DNA of 64,000 bases from Facklamia sp. 7083-14-GEN3 (GTDB lineage Bacteria > Bacillota > Bacilli > Lactobacillales > Aerococcaceae): contig NZ_JANSGD010000004.1 of the NCBI RefSeq assembly GCF_024742075.1, positions 62,001 through 126,000 on the forward strand, given 5' to 3'. This document shows, in pieces, positions 1 to 7,868 of this stretch (position 1 is its first letter; every line of letters begins with the position of its first letter). Position numbers and translations under genes: made by a program. The notes under the pieces were generated by a model. That model had not been told where the DNA came from. It searched no databases and saw only the letters and a program-made list of their open reading frames with translations.

Positions 1-332
1 AAGACTGGGAAAAAGTCTATAAAATTCGTGAAGAGCGCTTCGGTAATTGGGACTGGAACTACGGTCACTCACCAAAATTTGATATTCAAGCCTCTCATAA
101 GTTCCCATTTGGTTTTGTAGATATGCGCTTCAATATTAAAGATGCTATGATTACAGATACAAAAATCTATGGAGATTTCTTCGGGCTTGGTGAGATTGAA
201 GATGTAGAAAATGCGCTAACTGGCGTTAAATTTGAACGTCAAAGTATTTTAGACGTCCTTCAAAATATGGATCTCAAAAAATATTTAGGGAATGTTGAAG
301 CAGAAGAGCTGGTAGAAATGATTTTCTCATAA
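1..332 (+). CDS. lplA: Lipoate-protein ligase A, C-terminal part (5' end outside window)
   Basis: Reading frame 3 is open from the first base to a TAA at 330. The roughly 109 visible residues include FDIQASHKFPFG and end in the small accessory domain that follows the catalytic domain of lipoate-protein ligases (YGDFFGLGEIEDVENAL, then ELVEMIF). These enzymes adenylate lipoate and attach it to the lysine of E2 and H proteins in the cytoplasm. The catalytic lysine and the lipoate pocket lie upstream of the window, so function is taken from the C-terminal domain only. An in-frame ATG at 123 is internal and is not the start. An intrinsic terminator follows directly. Confidence 0.8.
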   Translation, partial: DWEKVYKIREERFGNWDWNYGHSPKFDIQASHKFPFGFVDMRFNIKDAMITDTKIYGDFFGLGEIEDVENALTGVKFERQSILDVLQNMDLKKYLGNVEAEELVEMIFS

Positions 333-350
333 TTTAGCAATAAGCAAGTG

Positions 351-375
351 GCCGGAAGTATTTCCGGCTTTTTTT
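351..375 (+). terminator. Intrinsic terminator after lplA
   Basis: A 7-bp perfect stem, GCCGGAA with TTCCGGC and a 4-nt loop, is followed by seven T residues. It ends the lipoate ligase unit before cysS. Confidence 0.9.
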
Positions 376-412
376 GATTCTTTATAAACTTATTTAAAGA
401 TAATATATTTAT

Positions 413-441
413 TCGAAAGTAAGTGCTAGGAATGTTATAAT
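413..441 (+). promoter_or_regulatory. Probable cysS operon promoter
   Basis: TATAAT at 436-441 with a weak -35 (TTCGAA at 413-418, 17-bp spacing) lies 38 bp before the cysS start. No T-box leader is present in this short gap. Confidence 0.5.
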
Positions 442-478
442 AAGCCTCAAGTTTAATGATAGAAAGAGGGTTCATAAG

Positions 479-1909
479 ATGGCTATTCAATTATTTAATA
501 CCTTAACACGTCAAAAAGAAAACTTTATTCCCCTAGAAGAAGGAAAAGTGAGCTTTTATCTTTGTGGGCCAACAGTATATAACTATATTCATATTGGTAA
601 TGCACGTTCGGCTGTTGCTTTTGATACTATTCGTCGTTATTTAGAGTACCGCGGATATGCGGTAAATTTTGTTAGTAATTTCACTGATGTTGATGACAAA
701 ATTATTAAGGCAGCTGAAAAGGAAGGACTGACAGCTAAAGAACTTTCTGATAAATATATTGCTGCCTATAAAGAAGATATGCGTGCGATTAACGTTAAGC
801 CAGCCAGCTATAACCCACGTGTTATGGAAAACATTCCAGAAATTATTGATTTTATTAAAGTTTTAATCGACAAGGGCTATGCTTATGAAAGCCAAGGAGA
901 TGTCTACTATCGGACCGCTAAATTTGAGAATTATGGCCAATTATCGGACCAATCTATTAGCGATTTACGTGAAGGCGCTAGTCAAAGAATTAGCGATGAT
1001 GAGAGTGAAAAAAAAGAAAATGCGATTGATTTTGCTTTATGGAAAGCAGATGAAAAAAGTGTAGTATCTTGGGAATCACCGTGGAGTAAAGGTAGACCCG
1101 GTTGGCATATTGAGTGTTCGGTCATGGCTACTAAATACTTAGGAGAATCGATTGATATTCATGGGGGCGGTCAAGATTTACAATTCCCTCATCATGAGAA
1201 TGAAATTGCTCAATCCGAAGCCCATTCCGACCACCATCATCCGTTTGCAAATTATTGGTTACATAATGGGTTTGTAACCATGGGGTCAGATGGTGAGAAA
1301 ATGTCGAAATCATTAGGTAATTTTGTGCTTCTAAGAGATATTATTAATGAATACGATCCGATGGTTATCCGTTATCTTTTAGCTAGTGTGCAATACCGTC
1401 GCCCTATCCGTTATGATGCCAATGCTATTGCTACTGCAAGTCGTGAAGTAGAACGCTTGAAAGAACTGATGGACCGCATATCTTATCGAATGGATCATTT
1501 AGGAAGTGGACAAGCTAATCTTGATAGAGAACAGGAAGTAAGAGAAGCTATCGAAGTAGGTATGAATGCTTTCAATCAAGCGATGGAAGACGATTTTAAT
1601 ACAGCTAATGCTTTATCAGCTATTTTTGAAATGAGCAAGCAAATTCATCGCTATCTTGATCAAGAAGTGGTTGAACTTCAATTGTTAAAAGAAATAAATC
1701 AGTTAATGCAACAAATTTTAGCCATATTTGGCTTAGATTTTGAGTCAACAGAGGTTCTTGATAGTGAAATTGAAGATTTGATTGAGGAAAGAAATCAAGC
1801 GCGTAAAGACAAAAACTTTCAAAGGGCGGATGAAATTCGTGACTGGTTGAAAGAACAACATATTTTATTAGACGATACTCCGCAAGGAACAAGGTGGAAA
1901 AGAGGATAA
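479..1909 (+). CDS. cysS: Cysteine--tRNA ligase
   Basis: Class I aminoacyl-tRNA synthetase that charges tRNA-Cys in the cytoplasm. The 476 residues match the usual full length. Visible motifs are the HIGN ATP signature at 38-41, the KMSKS loop at 274-278 (GEKMSKSLGN), and zinc ligands beginning with Cys29 in FYLCGPTVYN and continuing with the IECS and HHENE segments. The DALR/anticodon region forms the C-terminal third. The ATG at 479 has an AGAAAGAGGG ribosome binding site 8 bases away. It is the first gene of a five-gene run (cysS, mrnC, rlmB, yacP, sigma factor), an order that is conserved in Bacillus and relatives. The downstream mrnC follows without a gap. Confidence 0.97.
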   Translation: MAIQLFNTLTRQKENFIPLEEGKVSFYLCGPTVYNYIHIGNARSAVAFDTIRRYLEYRGYAVNFVSNFTDVDDKIIKAAEKEGLTAKELSDKYIAAYKEDMRAINVKPASYNPRVMENIPEIIDFIKVLIDKGYAYESQGDVYYRTAKFENYGQLSDQSISDLREGASQRISDDESEKKENAIDFALWKADEKSVVSWESPWSKGRPGWHIECSVMATKYLGESIDIHGGGQDLQFPHHENEIAQSEAHSDHHHPFANYWLHNGFVTMGSDGEKMSKSLGNFVLLRDIINEYDPMVIRYLLASVQYRRPIRYDANAIATASREVERLKELMDRISYRMDHLGSGQANLDREQEVREAIEVGMNAFNQAMEDDFNTANALSAIFEMSKQIHRYLDQEVVELQLLKEINQLMQQILAIFGLDFESTEVLDSEIEDLIEERNQARKDKNFQRADEIRDWLKEQHILLDDTPQGTRWKRG

Positions 1910-1911
1910 AA

Positions 1912-2328
1912 GTGGCAAATGAAAATATACCCGATAAGTACTCCTTACTAAATGGAGCAGCCTTAGCCTATGTTGGAGATGCTGTTTATGAAGTAGAGAT
2001 ACGCAAGTATGTCATTGAATTAGGAAAAACACATCCCAATAAATTGCATGGGGCTGCCATTAAATATGTTTCAGCTAAGGGACAAGCGAAAGTGATGCAT
2101 CATTGGATTCAACAAGATGATTTCTTAACCACTAAAGAAATTCAAATCTATAAACGAGGGCGCAATCATAAGGCCAATACAAAAGCTAAAAATGCTTCAA
2201 TCGGTGATTATCGCCAAGCCACAGGATTTGAGGCATTATTAGGTTGGCTTAAATTGAGTGGACAAGAAGAGCGTTGCAATCATTTAATTCAACAAGCGAT
2301 TCAATATATTAATGAAGAAGGAGCCTAA
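1912..2328 (+). CDS. mrnC: Mini-ribonuclease III
   Basis: Mini-RNase III, a catalytic RNase III domain without the dsRNA-binding domain, which in Bacillus matures the ends of 23S rRNA. The signature is ALAYVGDAVYEVEIRKYV near the N terminus, where Asp of GDA and the Glu side chains bind metal, followed by KRGRNHKANTKAKNASIGDYR and FEALLGWL. About 138 residues is normal for the family. I prefer the GTG at 1912, two bases after the cysS stop with AGAGG six bases upstream; an in-frame GTG at 1894 overlaps cysS and would add six residues. Translational coupling to cysS is likely. Confidence 0.93.
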   Translation: MANENIPDKYSLLNGAALAYVGDAVYEVEIRKYVIELGKTHPNKLHGAAIKYVSAKGQAKVMHHWIQQDDFLTTKEIQIYKRGRNHKANTKAKNASIGDYRQATGFEALLGWLKLSGQEERCNHLIQQAIQYINEEGA

Positions 2329-2330
2329 AA

Positions 2331-3161
2331 ATGAGAAAGAAAAATGATAGAGCGGATTTTCATAAGAAAAAACGCACCAATAAACATTCTCTCAAAGAGC
2401 CTTTAGTAGACTCAAAGGCTTTTGAAAATAGTGAATCGATCTATGGTAAACATGCTGTTCAAGCTTATTTAGAAACAGAAAAGCAAGCCAATAAATTATT
2501 TATTCAAATAGGGATTGCAGGGGAAGTAATATCTAGTATAATAAAAATGGCTAAAATTAAAGGGATTGTATTCCAGGAAGTGCCAAAGTTGAAGCTAGAT
2601 GAAATGGTTGATGGTGAAAATCATCAAGGTGTTGTTCTGACTATTCCTCCTTTTGATTATGCTGAATTAGAAGATGCTCTTCAATTAGCGTCTTCAAGAG
2701 GAGAGGATCCTTTTATTCTTATTTTAGATGGGATTGTTGATCCGCATAACTTAGGATCTATCCTTAGAACGGCAGACGCTACAGGCGTTCATGGGGTGAT
2801 TATTCCTAAACGACGTTCAGTTGGATTAACCAATGTAGTTGCAAAAACATCTACTGGAGCCATTGAACATGTTCCAGTGATCCGAGTGGCTAACATTAAA
2901 CAGGTTATGGATCAGTTAAAAGAAAAGGGAATATGGATCTTTGCGACGGATATGGCTGGAGAAGACATGCGTCAGTGGGATTCACATGGACCAATTGCAT
3001 TAGTAATTGGTAATGAAGGTCAAGGGGTTTCTGAACTTGTAAAAAAATCAGCAGATGGAATTGTTACTATTCCGATGGTTGGGCATGTGCAAAGTCTGAA
3101 TGCATCTGTTGCAAGTGCAGTCTTGATGTATGAAGTAGCACGCCACCGTATTGGAAAGTAG
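2331..3161 (+). CDS. rlmB: 23S rRNA (guanosine-2'-O-)-methyltransferase RlmB (SPOUT family)
   Basis: TrmH-type SPOUT methyltransferase predicted to 2'-O-methylate G2251 of 23S rRNA with S-adenosylmethionine. An N-terminal substrate-binding domain (about residues 35-105) precedes the knotted catalytic domain. Visible motifs are LDGIVDPHNLGSILRTADA, with the catalytic Arg in the asparagine/arginine motif, IGNEGQGVS near residue 227, and LNASVASAVLMYEVARHR near the end. The N terminus carries a very basic tail of about 20 residues (KKKRTNKHSLKE). The gene starts two bases after mrnC and is part of the cysS operon. RlmB is preferred over TrmH because of the N-terminal domain and gene order. Confidence 0.9.
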   Translation: MRKKNDRADFHKKKRTNKHSLKEPLVDSKAFENSESIYGKHAVQAYLETEKQANKLFIQIGIAGEVISSIIKMAKIKGIVFQEVPKLKLDEMVDGENHQGVVLTIPPFDYAELEDALQLASSRGEDPFILILDGIVDPHNLGSILRTADATGVHGVIIPKRRSVGLTNVVAKTSTGAIEHVPVIRVANIKQVMDQLKEKGIWIFATDMAGEDMRQWDSHGPIALVIGNEGQGVSELVKKSADGIVTIPMVGHVQSLNASVASAVLMYEVARHRIGK

Positions 3162-3169
3162 GGATTATC

Positions 3170-3712
3170 ATGCGGTATAAACGTCAGGAAATTTTATTTG
3201 TTGACGGTTATAACATGATTGGTGCATGGCCAGAACTTACCAAACTTAAAAAAATGGACCAGTTAAATCAAGCACGCGATCAATTATTATTTGAGCTTTC
3301 GGAATATCGAAAATACCGAGATCTCAAAATTATCGTTGTCTTTGATGCGCAATTTGTTCCCGGAATAACACAAATTTATGATCACTATCAAGTTGAGGTT
3401 GTTTTTACGCAAGAAGGAGAAACGGCTGATTCTTATATTGAAAGAGAAGTAGCTCAGTGGATTTCTCCACTTAATCGTGTAGTAGTTGCGACAAGTGATA
3501 TGGCCGAGCAATGGTTAATTTTTCAAAAAGGTGCCATGCGAATGTCTGCTAATGAGCTTTATATGCAATTACAATTCGATAAAAGACAGGTTCGACAAAC
3601 AGTAAAAGACCATTATTCACAGCTTATCAGGCGGCGGAGCCCGTGGAAGCTTGACCAATTGAAGCTATTAGATGATCTAAGATTTCGCTTAGATGATGAC
3701 AAGAATGAATAA
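3170..3712 (+). CDS. yacP: NYN-domain endoribonuclease YacP/Rae1-like
   Basis: YacP (Rae1 in Bacillus subtilis) is a PIN-like NYN-domain nuclease that cleaves mRNA in the ribosomal A site. The 180 residues contain the metal-binding FVDGYNMI (Asp12, Asn15), VVFDAQ, and the ETADSYIERE segment holding the second acidic cluster, then a basic C-terminal region typical of the family. It lies 8 bases after rlmB and 12 bases before the sigma factor gene, the same neighbours as in Bacillus. The role as a ribosome-dependent nuclease is taken from the family. Confidence 0.88.
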   Translation: MRYKRQEILFVDGYNMIGAWPELTKLKKMDQLNQARDQLLFELSEYRKYRDLKIIVVFDAQFVPGITQIYDHYQVEVVFTQEGETADSYIEREVAQWISPLNRVVVATSDMAEQWLIFQKGAMRMSANELYMQLQFDKRQVRQTVKDHYSQLIRRRSPWKLDQLKLLDDLRFRLDDDKNE

Positions 3713-3724
3713 TGGAGCGATGAA

Positions 3725-4330
3725 ATGAACGAGTTTGACCATTTGACGAATGAAATGTTGATTATGCGCTTGAAACAGAATATCGCTGATGAGTTTTCAT
3801 TTATGTTACTAGTTGAACGTTTTATTCCCCTCTTAAAAAAATTTGCTTATCGAATGCCGGTTGATGGATATGAACCAGAGGACATTATTCAAGAAGGAGT
3901 TATCCTAATGTATCGGGTAATTCAAAATTATGATCCTGCATACGGAGGTTATTTTGCACCTTATTTTCAAAGATCATTGCATAATTACTTAATTAATTTA
4001 CTCCGTCGAAACGCTAAAGAAGCTCAGACCATTCGCTTTGGAATGGACGCTGAACGCGATCAGATGGAGATTGGTGATTGTATCGGTCATAAAAGCTTAA
4101 GTCATGACTATAAATTAGCAACTACTCCCGAATTACAAGTCATTGTCAATGAAGAAAAAGAACGTTATCTTGCTAAATTAAGTCTTTTTGAAAGACAGAT
4201 TATCTTCTGTTATAGCGATTTATCAATGAAACCTAGAGAAATTGCTGAGTATTTAGGCATTGATAAAAATCGGGTCAAAAATGCTTTGAGACGAGCAAAA
4301 GATAAGTTAAGAGATATTATCACTGAATAG
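3725..4330 (+). CDS. sigH: SigH-like alternative sigma-70 family factor
   Basis: Small sigma factor of 201 residues. Region 2, which binds the -10 element, is seen at about 47-75 (PEDIIQEGVILMYRVIQNYDP), with conserved YFQRSLHNYLINLLRR behind it. Region 4, the helix-turn-helix for the -35 element, is at about 151-197 (FERQIIFCYSDLSMKPREIA, then GIDKNRVKNALRRAKDKL). No region 1 or 3 is present. Position after yacP is that of sigH in Bacillus; in other Lactobacillales the factor at this locus is the SigH/ComX type linked to competence. The target regulon cannot be read here. GGAGCGA precedes the ATG. An intrinsic terminator follows. Confidence 0.82.
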   Translation: MNEFDHLTNEMLIMRLKQNIADEFSFMLLVERFIPLLKKFAYRMPVDGYEPEDIIQEGVILMYRVIQNYDPAYGGYFAPYFQRSLHNYLINLLRRNAKEAQTIRFGMDAERDQMEIGDCIGHKSLSHDYKLATTPELQVIVNEEKERYLAKLSLFERQIIFCYSDLSMKPREIAEYLGIDKNRVKNALRRAKDKLRDIITE

Positions 4331-4348
4331 AAACCATTTATAATTCAC

Positions 4349-4388
4349 CCAAGAATTAGTTGAAGATAGACTGATTCTTGGCTTTTTT
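4349..4388 (+). terminator. Terminator of the cysS-sigH operon
   Basis: CCAAGAAT (4349-4356) pairs with ATTCTTGG (4374-4381), followed by TTTTTT. Confidence 0.85.
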
Positions 4389-4450
4389 ATTAGAAATCTG
4401 AATCTTTACTTGTGCAATTTAATTATGATATACTACGATCTGTTCTTTAT

Positions 4451-4530
4451 GAACACTATGATTCTTCGGTGGAAAAGCCACCCTTAGTCCTTTGGTCATA
4501 GTAATTACTAGAGCTTGCTCTATAAAGGAG
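4451..4530 (+). promoter_or_regulatory. preQ1-II-like riboswitch upstream of queT
   Basis: The leader of queT can form an outer stem ACTATGA (4455-4461) with TCATAGT (4496-4502), an inner hairpin GGTGG/CCACC (4468-4482), and a small hairpin AGAG/CTCT (4510-4521). The segment TCCTTT (4488-4493) is exactly complementary to AAAGGA (4524-4529), which is the ribosome binding site itself. This gives an H-type pseudoknot with an extra hairpin just 5' of the Shine-Dalgarno strand, the architecture of preQ1-II (COG4708 motif) riboswitches found in Lactobacillales. Ligand binding would hide the ribosome binding site. Assignment is by architecture and by the gene controlled. Confidence 0.75.
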
Positions 4531-4536
4531 ATTAAT

Positions 4537-5064
4537 ATGGAAAAAAAATATACTACTAATGATTTAACGCGAATAGCATTAATTGCTGCTTTTTACATAG
4601 TGTTGACTTTAATAATTTCCCCACTTTCTTTTGGTTTGGGTATTCGTATCAGTGAGGGTTTGAATTTTTTAGCCCTTTACAATAAGCGTTACATTTTAGG
4701 GGTTACTTTAGGTGTTTTTATTGTAAATTATTTTTCTACTTACGGTATTTGGGATATGGTGATTGGCTCGCTTACTAGCTTTATCTTTTTACATTTAGCT
4801 TGCTATATTATTGAAAAACTATTCCCTTCAATTACTAATAAGAAAGATGAAATCAACAAGTTGCTATTTTTTAAATATTTAATTATTGGTTTATCAATGA
4901 CTATTTCGATGGTTAATATTGCCTTGTTGGTTGTTTTTTTAGGGGCTCCTTGGGAATCCTTTATGACCCTTCTTTTAGGTATGATGGTTAGTGAAGGCTT
5001 ATCTTTATTGGTTGGAGGAATAATAATCTATTTGATTAGTGAGCGGATCGATTTAAGACGGTAG
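4537..5064 (+). CDS. queT: Queuosine precursor transporter QueT
   Basis: Integral membrane S-component of an energy-coupling factor transporter, predicted to import the queuosine precursor preQ1 or a related deazapurine. The 175 residues have about six hydrophobic segments. Recognised features are the early LTLIISPLSFGLGIRISEG and NYFSTYGIWDMVIGSLTS. I chose the ATG at 4537 because AAAGGAG lies six bases upstream; an upstream in-frame start at 4492 would sit inside the riboswitch. No ATPase or EcfT gene is adjacent, so it presumably shares the ECF module encoded elsewhere. Regulation is likely translational through the preQ1-II-like leader. Confidence 0.9.
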   Translation: MEKKYTTNDLTRIALIAAFYIVLTLIISPLSFGLGIRISEGLNFLALYNKRYILGVTLGVFIVNYFSTYGIWDMVIGSLTSFIFLHLACYIIEKLFPSITNKKDEINKLLFFKYLIIGLSMTISMVNIALLVVFLGAPWESFMTLLLGMMVSEGLSLLVGGIIIYLISERIDLRR

Positions 5065-5170
5065 TCCTAAATATATAGCGAATTAAAAAGCAATCATTCT
5101 ATTCCTAGTCTATCAAGCGGCTCCTCGGTTATTCGATCGTAAGCTATCTCTATAAAAAAATTCAACTTAA

Positions 5171-5198
5171 GTAGTGAATATTATTTCACTACTTTTTT
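5171..5198 (+). terminator. Terminator after queT
   Basis: GTAGTGAA (5171-5178) pairs with TTCACTAC (5185-5192), then TTTTTT. The 100 bases between the queT stop and this hairpin hold no gene. Confidence 0.85.
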
Positions 5199-5277
5199 GT
5201 GCACAAATTTTTAAATTAAATTTTAAATAATCACAATTAAAAACAAATAAAACCCATTTATATCAATGTTTAATAAT

Positions 5278-5339
5278 TATTTTTCACAAATATTTTTTAC
5301 ACGCTTTTTATGTGAAAAAATAGAAAGGTATGTTATAAT
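5278..5339 (+). promoter_or_regulatory. Promoter region and dyad upstream of metNIQ
   Basis: An extended -10, TGTTATAAT (5331-5339), lies 38 bases before the metN start. An imperfect inverted repeat, TATTTTTCACA (5278-5288) and TGTGAAAAAATA (5311-5322), covers the expected -35 area and could be an operator for an unidentified regulator. No SAM riboswitch or T-box consensus is visible in the 310-bp gap. Confidence 0.5.
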
Positions 5340-5376
5340 GCTTTTATGACTTGTGGCAGAAAGGTGGTGATTGTTT

Positions 5377-6108
5377 GTGATCGAATTAATTGATGTCGCT
5401 AAACATTACTATTTGAATAATAAACAAGTTAAAGCGGTTGATGAGGTTTCCCTAACAATCCAAGATAAAGAAATTTTTGGCTTGGTAGGTGAGAGTGGTG
5501 CTGGCAAATCGACCCTTTTAAGGTTTATTAATCTTTTAGAAAAACCAGACAACGGCAAGTTATTAATTGATGGACAAGATCTGTTGCAACTCAGCAAGCA
5601 AGAACTACGACTTCATCGTAAGTCTGTAGGTATGATCTTTCAGCATTTTAATCTATTGAATAACAAAACAGTTGGTGAAAATATCACCTTACCCCTTAAA
5701 TTATTTAATTATTCAGATGCATTGCCTCTCGATTCTGTACTAGACTTTGTTGGTTTAGCTGATAAGAAAAATCAGTATCCTAGTCAATTATCTGGTGGGC
5801 AGAAGCAAAGGGTTGGTATCGCGAGAGCGTTAATTACTAAACCAAAAATTTTGCTTTGTGATGAACCGACTTCCGCTTTGGATGTTATGCGGACGAATGA
5901 AATTGTTCAAATATTAAAAGAAGCACATCAACAATTCGACATGACAATTATAGTGGTAACCCATGAATTGGCTTTTGTAAGGCAACTTTGTGATAGAGTG
6001 GCGATTATGGAAGAGGGTCGTATAATTGATGTGGTTGATAATTTGACCGATCGTGATCAAGGCCAAGCAGGAAGTTATTACGATAAAGTGAAGGAGGTCC
6101 TAAGCTAA
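5377..6108 (+). CDS. metN: Methionine ABC transporter ATP-binding protein
   Basis: ATPase of the MetNIQ importer for methionine. Walker A GESGAGKST lies at 38-46, the Q-loop at QHFNLLN, the signature LSGGQKQRVGIARAL near 138, Walker B ILLCDEPTSALD near 161, and the switch histidine in VVTHE. I start at GTG 5377, which has AAGGTGG nine bases upstream; the in-frame TTG at 5371 is too close to it. At about 243 residues the protein ends after the ATPase core. Most MetN proteins are about 340 residues and carry a C-terminal NIL domain for methionine feedback, which is missing here. metI follows after one base. Confidence 0.88.
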   Translation: MIELIDVAKHYYLNNKQVKAVDEVSLTIQDKEIFGLVGESGAGKSTLLRFINLLEKPDNGKLLIDGQDLLQLSKQELRLHRKSVGMIFQHFNLLNNKTVGENITLPLKLFNYSDALPLDSVLDFVGLADKKNQYPSQLSGGQKQRVGIARALITKPKILLCDEPTSALDVMRTNEIVQILKEAHQQFDMTIIVVTHELAFVRQLCDRVAIMEEGRIIDVVDNLTDRDQGQAGSYYDKVKEVLS

Positions 6109-6109
6109 G

Positions 6110-6799
6110 ATGTGGGAAGAATTAATAATGCGCGTCATTGAATATTGGCCAAAATTATGGGAAAGTCTTCAAGAAACAAGTATTATGCTTTTTTTCTCAT
6201 CATCAGCAGCTATATTGTTAGGTCTTCCTTTAGGGACTTTCTTGTTTTTGACTAGTCCGGGTCAGCGAATGGGTAAAGTGAGAGCAGATCAATTTTTGAA
6301 TTCTAGCTTAAACCTATTTGTAAATATTGTCCGGTCTTTTCCTTTTTTGTTACTTGTCGTTGCCATGCAGCCCCTTATTCGAATGGTTTATGGGCGAGCA
6401 ACTGGCGATCCGATTGCAGCATCCTTTCCGATGATGCTGATTGCCATTGCCCTTTATGCCCGCTTCGTGGAACAGTCTTTGCATGACATTCCTAAAGGCG
6501 TGGTGGAATTAGCTGATTCCCTTGGGGCGAATACTTGGGAGTTAGTTACTCAATTTCTATTTGTTGAAGCACGGTCATCTTTAATTATTGGATTTACCAC
6601 TGCTTTTGTATCCTTTCTATCTTATTCAACCATTATGGGAGTAGTTGGTGGCGGTGGGATAGGAGATTTTGCTATCCGATATGGCTACCAGAGGTATGAA
6701 ACGGATATCATGTATTTTGCGATTATTCTAATCATCATCATTGTTCAAATTTTACAATGGTTAGGATTGAAAATTGCGCGTAAGTTAGATAAAAGATAA
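6110..6799 (+). CDS. metI: Methionine ABC transporter permease
   Basis: Inner-membrane permease of the MetNIQ system, 229 residues with five predicted membrane segments. The cytoplasmic coupling (EAA) loop is visible as ELADSLGANTWELVTQFL, and the C-terminal half contains the family's STIMGVVGGGGIGDFAIRYGYQRY. The start ATG is one base after the metN stop, with AAGGAGG in the end of metN, so the two are co-translated. metQ follows after 13 bases. Confidence 0.92.
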   Translation: MWEELIMRVIEYWPKLWESLQETSIMLFFSSSAAILLGLPLGTFLFLTSPGQRMGKVRADQFLNSSLNLFVNIVRSFPFLLLVVAMQPLIRMVYGRATGDPIAASFPMMLIAIALYARFVEQSLHDIPKGVVELADSLGANTWELVTQFLFVEARSSLIIGFTTAFVSFLSYSTIMGVVGGGGIGDFAIRYGYQRYETDIMYFAIILIIIIVQILQWLGLKIARKLDKR

Positions 6800-6812
6800 T
6801 AGGAGGAATTTT

Positions 6813-7712
6813 ATGTTTAATAAAAATTTATTTAAGAGTTTTGCTACTTTTGCATCAGTATCACTAGGTCTAAGCGGTTTACTATCCGTTTCGGCACAAG
6901 AAGATAATGTATTAAAGATTGCTTCTCATATGCCACCAATGACTGATATCGTTGAAATTGCAGCGGATGTAATTGAGGAGCCTTACTCAATTGAGTTAGT
7001 AGAAGTTTCTGATAACATTCAATACAATGAGGCAGTTTTTAACGATGAAGCTTTCGGAAGTTTTGCACAACACCTTCCATTTATGGAAATGTTCAATGAA
7101 GAACGTGAAGCTGATTTAGTAGCTATTCAACCAGTTTATAACGCAGTTGTTGGTTTTTACTCACCAGTTTATGAGTCAATGGAAGATATCGAAGAAGGTG
7201 CTGAAGTAGCTATCCCTTCTGATCCAACAAATGAGGCACGCGCATTATTCGTTCTTGAACAAAATGATCTAATTGAATTAGATGATGAAGCAGGCCTTTT
7301 CCCAACAGTAGATGATATTACTGAAAATCCTTATAACTTTGAGTTCACAAGTGTTGACTTATTAAACTTAACAGGAGCTTATGAAGATGGGGTTGAATTA
7401 GTTTTCAACTACCCAACTTATATTGCGTCAATTGATTTAAAACCTGAAGATGCTTTATTCTTAGAAAAAGATGATGAAAATACTTTTGCTATCATTCTTT
7501 CAGTTCGTGAAGGAAATAAAGATAGTGAAGCAGCTATGGCCCTACAAAAAGCTTTCTCATCTCCTGAAGTACGTGAATTTGTAGACAAATTGGCGGAAGA
7601 AGGACACTTAGAACCAGCTTTTGATTCTAAAGAAAATGAAGAAGATGATACTGACCAGGATGAAGAAGAATCTGATAATCAAGAAGATTCTTCAGAAGAA
7701 GATGCAGAATAA
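6813..7712 (+). CDS. metQ: MetQ/NlpA-family substrate-binding protein without lipobox, acidic tail
   Basis: Extracellular binding protein of the NlpA/MetQ family, which delivers methionine to MetI. Family features are VLKIASHMPPMTDIVE after the signal, ADLVAIQPVYNAVVGFYS, and VAIPSDPTNEARALFVLEQ. The N terminus is a clear signal peptide, but it ends GLLSVSAQED with an Ala-x-Ala type site and contains no cysteine; the whole protein has none. Normal MetQ is a lipoprotein, so this one would be released or held by another means. The last 28 residues are almost only Asp, Glu, Ser, Asn and Gln. A strong terminator follows. Confidence 0.87.
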   Translation: MFNKNLFKSFATFASVSLGLSGLLSVSAQEDNVLKIASHMPPMTDIVEIAADVIEEPYSIELVEVSDNIQYNEAVFNDEAFGSFAQHLPFMEMFNEEREADLVAIQPVYNAVVGFYSPVYESMEDIEEGAEVAIPSDPTNEARALFVLEQNDLIELDDEAGLFPTVDDITENPYNFEFTSVDLLNLTGAYEDGVELVFNYPTYIASIDLKPEDALFLEKDDENTFAIILSVREGNKDSEAAMALQKAFSSPEVREFVDKLAEEGHLEPAFDSKENEEDDTDQDEEESDNQEDSSEEDAE

Positions 7713-7722
7713 TAAAAAAAGT

Positions 7723-7750
7723 AAAAGCTGGCCATCGGCCAGCTTTTTTT
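7723..7750 (+). terminator. Terminator of metNIQ
   Basis: Perfect 11-bp stem AAAAGCTGGCC with GGCCAGCTTTT around a 3-nt loop, then a T run to 7750. Confidence 0.95.
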
Positions 7751-7773
7751 CTTCTAATGAACGATTGAAGAAA

Positions 7774-7838
7774 TGAATACGTTTACTTGGTTTTTATTAG
7801 AAATTTCTCTTGAAACCCTCATGGAATTTTAATAAAAT
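7774..7838 (+). promoter_or_regulatory. brnQ promoter with upstream cre-like site
   Basis: TTGAAA (7810-7815), 17 bp, TAAAAT (7833-7838). Upstream, TGAATACGTTTACT (7774-7787) differs at one conserved base from the CcpA cre consensus; this part is tentative. Confidence 0.55.
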
Positions 7839-7868
7839 AAAACTACTTTATTTTCTGGAGGGATTAGT

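Noticed and set aside
5065-5376. SAM riboswitch or Met T-box in front of metNIQ
   Set aside because: None of the conserved core sequences is present; only a promoter, a dyad and the queT terminator were seen.
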